20,714 nucleotides of DNA from a virus: positions 1 through 20,714 of the IMG/VR virus record IMGVR_UViG_3300008267_001287; one strand, given 5' to 3'. A program made the position numbers and the translations under genes. Below are positions 1 to 6,899 of this stretch, piece after piece. The stretch's first letter is position 1; each line of letters opens with the position of its first letter. The notes below the pieces were generated by a model that saw only the letters and a list, made by a program, of their open reading frames with translations, was not told the origin of the DNA and searched no databases.

Positions 1-1777
1 GACGGACCATCGCTTTACCGTAACGGGTCATTACGGCTTTGCGTGGTGTGAAGTTAGTTGGATCGAAGATCGTTGGTGTGGTTTGTAGTGGAACGTATGG
101 TGCGTACACGAAACCGCTTTCGAGGAATGAAGCACCCTTACGGCCAACGAGGATTACGTTACGTGGGAAGTATGGGTCAACGATTACGTCGAACTTGGCA
201 TTTAGTGCGCCAACCTTGACTGCACCGGTTGAGCCTTTTTCGCTGTCGTGTGTAACGGTAGCGCGGAAGCCAGCGGTGAATTCAAGGATGTTTGCAACTT
301 CTGGTGATACAACGATGAAGTTTGCACCACCACGTAGTGTTTTACGGTGGATGTTTGCTGAAACGTCGTTGATTGTTTCTAATAGTGTTTCGTACCACAT
401 TGAAACGTTACCAGTGAAGTCTGGTGGTGCTGAGTAGGTGCCTGAACCGAGATCGACGCCTGTGTTGCGGTTTACGAACTTGCCGGGACGGCGTGACCAG
501 TACTTAACACCAGCTGTTGCGCCCTTGATTAGGTCGTTTAGAATTTCTTGGTCGATTTCAAGACCAATTTGTTCTGATAGAATTGAGGTTAATTCTACTT
601 CGGCGTCAAGGTTGTGGTAAGCGTTTAGATCTTGGCCTAATTCTGGGGTCCAAGCTGCCTTTAGCTTACGGGTACGTGCAGTGATTGAGAATGAGTCAAC
701 CTTTAGTTGAATTTCTGGAATGTTGCTGCTGTTTTCGAGTGACCAAGGTGAGGTACCGGCAAGAGCACCGAGGGCGCTGTTACCCATGCTGTCGGTTACG
801 CCAGCAAGCTTGTCCTTGATTGGAACTTCGATAACGAGTGAAGCAACTGAGCCAGTTGCGAAGTCGTCACCAGCGGCAAATGATACTGACGCGGTGTGTA
901 GGAATACCATTTCAACGTACTTGGTGCCGAGGGTATCGGCAGCAGCATAAACGCCAGCACCTTCAACAACTTTGGTTAGGCGGCGAACTGGTTGCGCTAA
1001 TAGGCCAGCGGCTGAGCCGAGTGAAGCAACTGAAGTACCGACACCAGCAATTGCTGAACCTGAAGCGATTGAGATTGAAGTTAGATCTTGTTCAGCAAGT
1101 AGGCCACCAGCGGTGGTTAGTGCTGAAACTGGGAAACGAACAACAACTGCCTTTTTGCTGGTTTCTGCAAGTAGGTCTGCGTCGTTACGGAGTAATGCTG
1201 AGCCAGCGTCTGATGGAGCAGATAGATCAACTGAGGCGGTGATTGCAACAACTGAGGTGCCTGCAACTGTTTCAGCGTAACGGGCGGTACCGTAACCGCT
1301 GGTTAGCGAGAAGAAGCCTTTTTCTGCGTATGCGTTACCGTCAACGCGAACGCCTTTACGGATTTCTTCGCCAACGCGATCACCGTAGAGTGATTCACCG
1401 GCAGTGATTACTTTGTCATCGGCTAGGCCGAGGTTGTCACCGTGCTTGAAATCCATGAAGAATACAAGACCGCTTGGTAGTGACATTGGTTGTACTGAGA
1501 CGAGGTCGTTGGCGATTAGGCCAGCGAATACACGGCGAACGATTGGGAATGCAACCGCTGCGAAACCTTGTACGTCGCCGCCAGCCATTGTGTTGGCTTC
1601 GCGGAGTAGTTCTTTGGCTTGGTTCTCTAATAGAACGGCCATTGAACCGCGTTGGTATTCATCGCTGATACCTTCGAGAAGACCGGAGGCTTCCCACTTA
1701 CCTACTAATGCTGCGCTTTCACGTTTTTTGTCTTGGAAGACTGTGCCTTCCGTTAGACGTTCTAAAATGTTTGACAT
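1..1777 (-). CDS. gp23: Major capsid protein, T4 gp23-like (C-terminus cut by window edge)
   Basis: This gene encodes the main shell protein of the phage head. The frame is open from an ATG at 1777 to the left edge, giving 592 residues without a stop. T4 gp23-like blocks are visible: VRRVFAGLIANDLVSVQPM near residue 80, ITARTRKLKAAW at 365-376, DAEVELTSIL at 391-400, GGANFIVVSPEVANIL at 483-498, and a C-terminal VDPYF...GFVYAPYVPL...FDPTNF...TRYG run. T4 gp23 has about 520 residues, so this one is longer; an Ala/Ser/Gly-rich stretch at about 160-320 probably holds the extra length. LLRE|A at residue 60 fits the T4 (L/I)-x-E prohead protease consensus and lies near the known gp23 cut at residue 65. 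The ribosome site AGGAG lies 7 bases before the ATG. It follows the scaffold gene by 29 bases. The gene is much richer in G/C than its neighbours, perhaps because of codon selection for high expression. Confidence 0.96.
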   Translation of the reverse strand, partial: MSNILERLTEGTVFQDKKRESAALVGKWEASGLLEGISDEYQRGSMAVLLENQAKELLREANTMAGGDVQGFAAVAFPIVRRVFAGLIANDLVSVQPMSLPSGLVFFMDFKHGDNLGLADDKVITAGESLYGDRVGEEIRKGVRVDGNAYAEKGFFSLTSGYGTARYAETVAGTSVVAITASVDLSAPSDAGSALLRNDADLLAETSKKAVVVRFPVSALTTAGGLLAEQDLTSISIASGSAIAGVGTSVASLGSAAGLLAQPVRRLTKVVEGAGVYAAADTLGTKYVEMVFLHTASVSFAAGDDFATGSVASLVIEVPIKDKLAGVTDSMGNSALGALAGTSPWSLENSSNIPEIQLKVDSFSITARTRKLKAAWTPELGQDLNAYHNLDAEVELTSILSEQIGLEIDQEILNDLIKGATAGVKYWSRRPGKFVNRNTGVDLGSGTYSAPPDFTGNVSMWYETLLETINDVSANIHRKTLRGGANFIVVSPEVANILEFTAGFRATVTHDSEKGSTGAVKVGALNAKFDVIVDPYFPRNVILVGRKGASFLESGFVYAPYVPLQTTPTIFDPTNFTPRKAVMTRYGKAMVR

Positions 1778-1783
1778 AATATT

Positions 1784-1788
1784 CTCCT
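1784..1788 (-). promoter_or_regulatory. Ribosome binding site of the major capsid gene
   Basis: The minus strand reads AGGAG followed by AATATT and the ATG at 1777. It is one of the best Shine-Dalgarno matches in the window, which fits very high expression of the capsid protein, and it fixes the start codon. Confidence 0.7.
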
Positions 1789-1806
1789 ATCCTTTTTGGA
1801 TAAATT

Positions 1807-2892
1807 TTATTTTTTGATACCTGCTAATAACTTCCAGCGATCCTGTGCAGGATCAACCGTGTTTGACTTTCTTGGTAGAAATGGGCTAGGAGCCTTGCTT
1901 AACGCCTCAGACAATGATTGTGGTGCTGTACGTTTTTCAACTACAGTCTGCATTGACTTTTGTAGGGTTTCGTAGACAGTCTTTGCTTCCTCTACCGTGC
2001 TTGCATTAGAAATGGCTTCGGCAATTTGATCGCGCTGCCGCTCATTAAGGGAGGCATTTCTTAAAACTTTATTTGAGTAAAGTAAACGGGCATTCATTAA
2101 GTTTACTTCATTTAACTTTTTGCTAAATTGTTCAAAACTTTCTTTTAGTTGAAGATTGATAGACATTGACTTCTTTAATTTTTCTTTTGATTCTTTTAGT
2201 TCGGAAGCCTTTGCGTTGAGCATGTCTTTTGCTTCTGATAGTTCAGCCTCGATGTGCTCAATTTGTGTATCTTTTAGTTTTAGGTGCTCTTTTAGGTCTT
2301 CAAGTTGAGCCTCTAAAGCCTTTGCGATACTCATTTGTTTTTCTAATTCAATGTGATTGCCTTGAACGCCGCCGGGAATTACATTTTCTAAATCAATTGT
2401 AAGTTCTTCGGCTAATTGTTCATCAACTTCAAAAGATTCTTCTTCTTGCAATTGTTGTGTTGATTCTTCTGATGTTTCTGGCATTTCTGTTTCGGCAATA
2501 GTATCTTGCGCGATACGTGTTGGAATTTGTGGCGTTGGCTCAGCAGCAGTTTCTTCTGCTGGGATTTCTTCAATGCTTAGGGTTTTTTTCATTTCGTTGA
2601 CTTTTTCAACTAATGAATCAAGGTCTAATTCAATTTCTTCTGAGTTGTTTTCACCAAGATAAGCGGGTGGAATTTTTTCTACAACCTTTTTTGTTTCTTC
2701 TGAAGTTCCAACATCTGTAGTTATGTCTGGTGTTGTCGCTTCAGCAGTTGGCTCATCTTGTTCTAATAAAGTTTCGATACTTTGTTTAATTTCGTTTGAG
2801 TACTTTTCAAGAATCGCTGCTTCTGCGTTTTTGCGGGCAGTTTCTTTTAAAGTCTTTGCATCAATAATGGCTTGTTCAAGCAATGAAGACAT
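1807..2892 (-). CDS. gp22: Prohead scaffold (core) protein, T4 gp22-like
   Basis: A 361-residue protein lying directly upstream of the capsid gene, as gene 22 does in T4. The scaffold forms the inner core on which the capsid assembles and is then degraded by the prohead protease. The N-terminus is a charged helix (MSSLLEQAIIDAKTLKET). Residues about 45-180 are very acidic and rich in Glu, Thr and Pro; residues about 180-270 form a long Lys/Glu/Leu coiled coil. The block LLYSNKVLRNASLNERQRDQ followed by AEAISNASTVEEAKTVYETL resembles the gp22 family as I know it. The C-terminus ends in DRWKLLAGIKK. It has several (L/I)-x-E sites that could be cut. T4 gp22 is about 270 residues, so this version is longer. 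A GAGGT ribosome site precedes the ATG. Assignment rests on position, composition and this family block. Confidence 0.88.
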   Translation of the reverse strand: MSSLLEQAIIDAKTLKETARKNAEAAILEKYSNEIKQSIETLLEQDEPTAEATTPDITTDVGTSEETKKVVEKIPPAYLGENNSEEIELDLDSLVEKVNEMKKTLSIEEIPAEETAAEPTPQIPTRIAQDTIAETEMPETSEESTQQLQEEESFEVDEQLAEELTIDLENVIPGGVQGNHIELEKQMSIAKALEAQLEDLKEHLKLKDTQIEHIEAELSEAKDMLNAKASELKESKEKLKKSMSINLQLKESFEQFSKKLNEVNLMNARLLYSNKVLRNASLNERQRDQIAEAISNASTVEEAKTVYETLQKSMQTVVEKRTAPQSLSEALSKAPSPFLPRKSNTVDPAQDRWKLLAGIKK

Positions 2893-2968
2893 TCGAATAC
2901 CTCGATTTTCTTATAACTTTGTAAATAAATAGTACCCCAATACTGTAAAAGAACAAAAAAGCAAGTCT
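2893..2968 (-). other. 76-base gap before the scaffold and capsid genes
   Basis: This is one of the larger non-coding gaps in the head module and lies before the two genes that need the highest expression. It carries the scaffold ribosome site GAGGT near 2900. The rest is A/T-rich, with two TTTACA hexamers on the minus strand but no convincing -10 box at the right spacing, and no exact T4 late-promoter TATAAATA. A promoter is plausible here but I cannot identify its elements. Confidence 0.3.
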
Positions 2969-3820
2969 TTAAGATAAAGTAACCGCTTTCCATTCTGTGC
3001 CGTTGTGAAAATATAAATTACTTCCAGAAACAGCCAGCATGCCTAATTGTCCATTTCCCGGTAATGAAGTTTTTGGGCTTAATAAAACAGAACTTGATAA
3101 AATAATTTTTTGATAAGAATCGTTGCCCGAAGTTTTAATTGCTATATCGCCACCATTTGATTTATTATCAATAACAATATTAGTTGGCGAAGGGCCGTTA
3201 CCATTAACAATATCTATGCCTGCTGGCGTGGCATACGTGTAATCTGTTCTTAATTTAATATAATCTGCTTCTACAACACCAACCATGTAATCTAAATTTG
3301 TTCTTCCAAAATAAAGACCACCAAGATCAGCAAATTGCGAACCATAATCTGAAAAATCTGCTCCAACTATTCTCGATCCAGTCGTTGGGTACGTTGTGCC
3401 ATCAGTTGCTGTAAATAATTTTTCATTCCATTTAGCAAAAGTTTTATTATTTAATTTGTATACTTCAGGCGCTGGGACATCAATCCCGCCAGAGGCCGCT
3501 ATTTCACTATTAATTATTATCTGTCCGTTAGAAGAAGTGATATCTGAAGAAAGACCAATATTTGTTAATCCACTACCGTTTCCAGTGAAAAACGAAGCGG
3601 AGATACCAGAAGAAGCAGATAATTGACCTTTTACATTAACAACATCAACGGAACTACTTCCTAAAGTAACATTATTTTTAAAATCAGCATTAGCATAGAC
3701 AACTAAGTTATCTACGTTTACATCTGTGTTTTCGAGACTGGACCCTATGGTGAAGGTGTCTTTTTTAGTAGAGCCTAACCCAAGAGATCCAGAAACCTCT
3801 AAATTATCTAATACTTTCAT
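2969..3820 (-). CDS. Fibre-like virion protein (putative head fibre)
   Basis: A 283-residue protein rich in Ser, Gly, Asn and Thr with beta-type repeats, typical of phage fibres. Residues 1-75 contain short repeating strands. ASFFTGNGSGLTNI at 75-88 is a motif I know from many phage fibre proteins. The C-terminus (GMLAVSGSNLYFHNGTEWKAV) resembles the end domain of many fibres in which a Tyr/Phe strand is followed by a Trp-Lys-Ala-Val strand. The same GNGS..TNI motif occurs at residues 80-88 of the neighbouring upstream gene, so the two are probably related or share modules. Location between protease and scaffold genes suggests a fibre on the head rather than the tail, which is inference. AGGAA precedes the ATG. 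Confidence 0.65.
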   Translation of the reverse strand: MKVLDNLEVSGSLGLGSTKKDTFTIGSSLENTDVNVDNLVVYANADFKNNVTLGSSSVDVVNVKGQLSASSGISASFFTGNGSGLTNIGLSSDITSSNGQIIINSEIAASGGIDVPAPEVYKLNNKTFAKWNEKLFTATDGTTYPTTGSRIVGADFSDYGSQFADLGGLYFGRTNLDYMVGVVEADYIKLRTDYTYATPAGIDIVNGNGPSPTNIVIDNKSNGGDIAIKTSGNDSYQKIILSSSVLLSPKTSLPGNGQLGMLAVSGSNLYFHNGTEWKAVTLS

Positions 3821-3829
3821 TTAAAATTC

Positions 3830-4657
3830 CTATTTGTTACTTATTTCGTACCAATAAGAACTGGTACCGTCGTTAATTAAAATTAATTCAATTACACCAT
3901 ATTGACCGACTGGTACTGAGTTACTTGAAAGTTGTAATGCGGTGTTTGTACCATCTTGATTTTTAAATGTGATTATGTGTGTACCAATATTGCAAATTAA
4001 TATTCTTGTGCCTTCCGCTATTCCATCTATTTTAATTGTTGGAGCGTGCGTTAGAGTTATATTTCCAGAAGAAGCAATTTTTAATACTGCTGCATCTGGC
4101 ATAATCATAGATGAGGCTGTTAAATTTTGCACCGCTGATGGTCTTTGTACAATAAGGCCAGTATCTATTGAGTTGGCGATAAGAGAATTGCTGGCGGTTA
4201 TAGTAGAACAAGAAATATTAGTAATTCCCGATAACGATGTTGTCGTTTGTCCTAATATTATTGGTGTATTTCCAATAACAGAGCCGGTATAAACTAACTG
4301 TATAGAACCGTTAGTATCATTATAATTAACGTATTGAGAGCCGCTCAATTTGCTTCTAACATCAGCAGTAAAATTATTTATATTAGAAGATGTGATATTT
4401 GTTATTGCAGAACCGTTTCCATTAAAAGAAGCAGTTATTGAAGTTACTGAAAAACTACTTTTTAATTGAACTGGTTCTTCTATTGTGCCGCTACCTTGTA
4501 TACCATCAGCAGTAACTATAGTTGGTACATATGAGGCAGTAATCGCGTATTCGCTTAAAGGAACTGCAACCCAGCCACCGCCTATACCATCATTATACAT
4601 AATAGAGCCAGTATTTAATATTTCCGCTGGTAATGGTTTTGGTCCGAATCTTGGCAT
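3830..4657 (-). CDS. Fibre-like virion protein (putative head fibre), partner of the next gene
   Basis: A 275-residue protein with fibre-like composition. The N-terminus (MPRFGPKPLPAEILNTGSIM, then GGGWVAVPLSEYAITASYV) resembles the attachment segment of structural proteins, followed by Ser/Thr/Asn-rich strands. ITASFNGNGSAITNI lies at 74-88, the same residue position as the motif of the downstream fibre gene. The C-terminal part (about 195-275: LTHAPTIKIDGIAEGTRILI, then IITFKNQDGTNTAL) looks like a compact beta domain, possibly for binding or trimerisation. The stop is followed 9 bases later by the downstream start, and its own ATG comes one base after the TAA of the preceding gene, so translation is probably coupled. 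A tail fibre cannot be excluded, but no tail genes are in view. Confidence 0.6.
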   Translation of the reverse strand: MPRFGPKPLPAEILNTGSIMYNDGIGGGWVAVPLSEYAITASYVPTIVTADGIQGSGTIEEPVQLKSSFSVTSITASFNGNGSAITNITSSNINNFTADVRSKLSGSQYVNYNDTNGSIQLVYTGSVIGNTPIILGQTTTSLSGITNISCSTITASNSLIANSIDTGLIVQRPSAVQNLTASSMIMPDAAVLKIASSGNITLTHAPTIKIDGIAEGTRILICNIGTHIITFKNQDGTNTALQLSSNSVPVGQYGVIELILINDGTSSYWYEISNK

Positions 4658-4658
4658 T

Positions 4659-5060
4659 TTATCCTACCCCAGAAGATCCAGACCAATTATTAGGAAGAGC
4701 ATTAGCGTCGATTCCAGTGAGTGACGCTATAACGGAAACACTTACTGTACTTCCATTATTGCTAAGAAGATATATTTTTGATAATTTTAAATCTCCTTCA
4801 AAAAACTCATCCTTATCTAATAAAAAATAGTTATTAGAATTTTTTATACCATTTACACTAAAACCAACCCTTAGTTTAGCGGAAGTAGAATTAACATTTT
4901 TTATTAAAACTGTTTTAGTTATAGTTGGAAATGTTATTTCAAGTGGTGCGCTTGAAGAAATGGGAGCAGATATAGAAGAGGTGGCCCAAGGAATACCGCT
5001 AACTTGATAACTGCCTACGTTATTTAATCCCGGTCTTAATAAAACATATTGATCCGACAT
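4659..5060 (-). CDS. Small virion-type protein, paralogue B of a tandem pair
   Basis: A 133-residue protein clearly related to the next gene upstream. Shared blocks are YQVSGIP (about 18-24), LRVGFS.NG (about 62-70), IYLLSNNGS.VS.SV (about 96-109), ASLTGI, and a C-terminus ending in SGS.GVG. There is no signal peptide or membrane segment, and the alternating polar/hydrophobic pattern suggests a beta-sandwich. Its setting inside the head operon makes a decoration or fibre-base role plausible, but I know no experimentally characterised member. The ribosome site is unusual: a run of seven G in AGGGGGGG before the ATG. Function inferred from context only. Confidence 0.6.
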   Translation of the reverse strand: MSDQYVLLRPGLNNVGSYQVSGIPWATSSISAPISSSAPLEITFPTITKTVLIKNVNSTSAKLRVGFSVNGIKNSNNYFLLDKDEFFEGDLKLSKIYLLSNNGSTVSVSVIASLTGIDANALPNNWSGSSGVG

Positions 5061-5082
5061 TACAAACCCCCCCTAAAAATCT

Positions 5083-5487
5083 TTAACCTACACCAGTTGA
5101 ACCACTATAAATAGTTGCCAAATCATAACCAGAAATACCAGTTAGGCTAGCGGCAACAGAAGCAGAAACAACTGAGCCGTTATTGCTTAAAAGATAAATA
5201 TCGGTGCATCTTACTTTTAATTCAATAAACGAAATACCTTGTGCGTTGCTATCGACCAAATAATAGTTTGTTCCTTTAACACCGTTAGAACTAAAACCAA
5301 CTCTTAATTGTTCGTTTTTTGTTAATAAGTGTACAGAAACTGCTTGCGTTACGCTTGGAAATGTAACACGATTTGGAGTGTTTGTAACAATTGGTCCAAT
5401 TGTGCTGGTTACAAATGGAATTCCACTTACTTGATACGGACCAGTGTTATGTAGCCCGGCTTTTAATGTCACTGTCTGATCTGCCAT
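5083..5487 (-). CDS. Small virion-type protein, paralogue A of a tandem pair
   Basis: A 134-residue protein with the same layout as its downstream neighbour: N-terminal ADQTVTLKAGLHNTGPYQVS, a central LRVGFSSNGVKG, then DIYLLSNNGSVVSASV, ASLTGI and the ending YSGSTGVG. The conserved Tyr-Gln-Val-Ser-Gly and Leu-Arg-Val-Gly-Phe blocks show that the two arose by duplication. The pair lies directly upstream of the two fibre-like genes and downstream of small core-like genes, so both are probably on the virion, perhaps the capsid surface. The start is supported by AGAGGAAA eight bases upstream. No enzyme motif or cysteine cluster is visible. Confidence 0.6.
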   Translation of the reverse strand: MADQTVTLKAGLHNTGPYQVSGIPFVTSTIGPIVTNTPNRVTFPSVTQAVSVHLLTKNEQLRVGFSSNGVKGTNYYLVDSNAQGISFIELKVRCTDIYLLSNNGSVVSASVAASLTGISGYDLATIYSGSTGVG

Positions 5488-5499
5488 TTACATTTCCTC

Positions 5500-5772
5500 T
5501 TACTTACGTTTTTTATCGTCTTGTGCTAATCTTTCAGATTCACGGAATTCACGTAATGCGCGTTCTTTTGCAATCTTACGTTCGCGACGTTCTTTTTGAC
5601 GTGGAGTTTCAAAGCGACGAACTCCAGCGCTTTTATCGAATACATTCTTTTGTAGGTCTTCTTTTTTGCAACTCTTTAGAAACTTCTTGATGAGAATCTC
5701 ATTCATATCAAGAGATGGTTTTACATCTGGTGGTAGCGCTGCGCTTGCGTGTGTTGGTGACTTAACGGACAT
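5500..5772 (-). CDS. Small basic protein of unknown function in the head module
   Basis: A 90-residue protein starting MSVKSPTHASAALPPDVKPS. I chose the ATG at 5772, one base after the stop of the upstream gene and 8-10 bases after GGAAAGG, rather than an in-frame TTG at 5793. Residues about 20-35 form a hydrophobic helix (MNEILIKKFLKSCKKED), followed by a strongly basic helix packed with Arg, Lys and Glu (RQKERRERKIAKERALREFR). T4 has small charged core proteins (gp67, gp68) in the same module; this could be a functional equivalent by position and charge, but I see no sequence match. Confidence 0.6.
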   Translation of the reverse strand: MSVKSPTHASAALPPDVKPSLDMNEILIKKFLKSCKKEDLQKNVFDKSAGVRRFETPRQKERRERKIAKERALREFRESERLAQDDKKRK

Positions 5773-5773
5773 T

Positions 5774-6178
5774 TTATTTTGCCTTTCCGGCAACTAACGT
5801 TTTCCACGTATTTTTGTTGCCTGATAATAAATTACTAATATCTACACCGGGATCACTTGGATCTATATTTGACATTGGTCCAGCGGCAGCATTGCTCGCT
5901 TGTGCTTCTGTTAATGGTTTTGTACCGGCGAATGGATCAAATTTATTGCTCATGTAACCGGACTTGCCAATTTCTTCTAACATTTTTTTACGTGCTTCTG
6001 TTATTTGTACTGTTTGTTCTTTTATTACTTTTTTAACTTGTGGCTGTTCTTTAGTTTCTTTAACTGATTCTGTTTTTGATTCGGCTATTATTTTTCCTAA
6101 ACCTTCTTCAACCAGAACTTCTCTGATGCATTGTTTTATTAAAGGCTTAAGCATTGCTTTTAGTTCTTTATTATCCAT
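5774..6178 (-). CDS. Small core-like protein of unknown function, adjacent to prohead protease
   Basis: A 134-residue protein immediately downstream of the prohead protease gene. It begins with a charged helix (MDNKELKAMLKPLIKQCIRE, then VLVEEGLG), has a Lys/Glu/Gln-rich middle, and ends in a Ser/Asn/Pro-rich tail with a terminal NTWKTLVAGKAK. That ending resembles the C-terminus of the scaffold protein (DRWKLLAGIKK), which hints at a shared docking role. Several I-x-E sites in the N-terminal half could be cut by the protease. No known domain recognised. It starts one base after the TAA of the protease gene. Confidence 0.6.
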   Translation of the reverse strand: MDNKELKAMLKPLIKQCIREVLVEEGLGKIIAESKTESVKETKEQPQVKKVIKEQTVQITEARKKMLEEIGKSGYMSNKFDPFAGTKPLTEAQASNAAAGPMSNIDPSDPGVDISNLLSGNKNTWKTLVAGKAK

Positions 6179-6179
6179 T

Positions 6180-6782
6180 TTAACCGCCTAATATTTTACT
6201 TGCTAAATCTGCTAAACGATTATTTTTTGCTTCTTTTACTAAACGCTCTTTTGCTTCTTTAACCATATATGCATTTGGTGTTGATGGCTCGCTAACCATA
6301 TCAAAACAAATAAGTTGGAAGTCGTCATCGACCATTGTAATGCCGCCAACTTGGTGCGTTGAACCAAGACCACGTGAACTAATACCTAATTTAACTCCGC
6401 TCTCTACAAGCGATTTTAGTATTTGGCCAGAAGGCGTTGGGAGTACTTTTAATTTACCCATAACCGCTGGGCCATCCCACCAAGTTTTAACGATCATATG
6501 TGAAGCATTCTTTAGATTTATTACAGAACTTTCTGGGTGGTCTAATTCTCCAAGAGCGCGATTTTCAGCAATAACTCCTTGGTACTTCTCTATTTCGCGA
6601 CGAAGTATTCTTTCGCTATATTTACGACCATTCCCATTTTTAACGTCTGCTTCTTGAATTTTTCCAGTAAGGTACATTGTGCCATTATTTTTAACGTCAA
6701 GTTTTTCGGCTTCCGTTAATAAATCTTGGCAAGTACCATTGGGCCAAAGTTCAAAAAATTCGCGTAATAATTCATTAGCCAT
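6180..6782 (-). CDS. gp21: Prohead core protease, T4 gp21-like
   Basis: This serine protease matures the prohead by cutting the scaffold, core proteins and the capsid protein N-terminus. The 200-residue product matches T4 gp21 in order and motifs: NGRKYSERILRREIEKY at about 51-67, ALGELDHPESS at 77-86 with the catalytic His at 82, and GISSRGLGS at 133-141 containing the nucleophilic Ser. Length is close to T4 gp21 (about 212). The start is supported by AGGAA and an A/T-rich spacer. In T4 the gp21 consensus is (L/I)-x-E, and several window proteins carry such sites. The gene lies between a leader-bearing small protein and a core-like protein. Confident assignment. Confidence 0.95.
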   Translation of the reverse strand: MANELLREFFELWPNGTCQDLLTEAEKLDVKNNGTMYLTGKIQEADVKNGNGRKYSERILRREIEKYQGVIAENRALGELDHPESSVINLKNASHMIVKTWWDGPAVMGKLKVLPTPSGQILKSLVESGVKLGISSRGLGSTHQVGGITMVDDDFQLICFDMVSEPSTPNAYMVKEAKERLVKEAKNNRLADLASKILGG

Positions 6783-6794
6783 TTTATATTATTC

Positions 6795-6899
6795 CTAAAA
6801 ATAATTTGCGGGCGCTACCCGCACGCTACTGCTTCCTGAACAACAACGGCGTACAGGTTGGAGCATATAGCGACGTGTAAAAGTAACCTCTTTGCGCAT
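6795..6899 (-). CDS. Possible 34-residue ORF coupled to the preceding gene
   Basis: An ATG overlaps the stop of the preceding gene (TAATG, at 6901-6897) and opens a frame of 34 codons ending in TAG. The product (MRKEVTFTRRYMLQPVRRCC and a short Ser/Val-rich tail) is Arg-rich and has no recognised domain. Similar TAATG couplings are used at 7599 and 8159, which supports it. Against it, the frame runs through a GC hairpin and codes a low-complexity tail. It may be a real small gene or an accident of a regulatory gap. Confidence 0.3.
   Translation of the reverse strand: MRKEVTFTRRYMLQPVRRCCSGSSSVRVAPANYF
6807..6823 (-). terminator. GC hairpin with weak T tract before the protease gene
   Basis: The minus strand reads TGCGGG-TAGCG-CCCGCA, a 6-base-pair stem with a 5-base loop, followed by AATTATTTTT. 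This is a weak or leaky intrinsic terminator, or an RNA processing or stability element, between the leader-bearing gene and the prohead protease gene. The T-rich stretch also overlaps the upstream part of the protease ribosome region. Confidence 0.4.

Noticed and set aside
39-1817. Several plus-strand open frames across the left end
   Set aside because: They are antisense to the capsid gene, whose minus-strand product matches gp23 through its whole length; the plus frames have no ribosome sites or domain likeness.
4375-4382. Exact T4 late-promoter core TATAAATA on the minus strand
   Set aside because: It lies inside the coding region of a fibre-like gene, far from a gene start, and no other exact copy was found before the head genes; likely chance in A/T-rich DNA.
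5773-5793. Upstream TTG start at 5793 for the small basic protein
   Set aside because: The ATG at 5772 has a better ribosome site (GGAAAGG) and directly follows the upstream stop; the TTG would lie inside the upstream gene.
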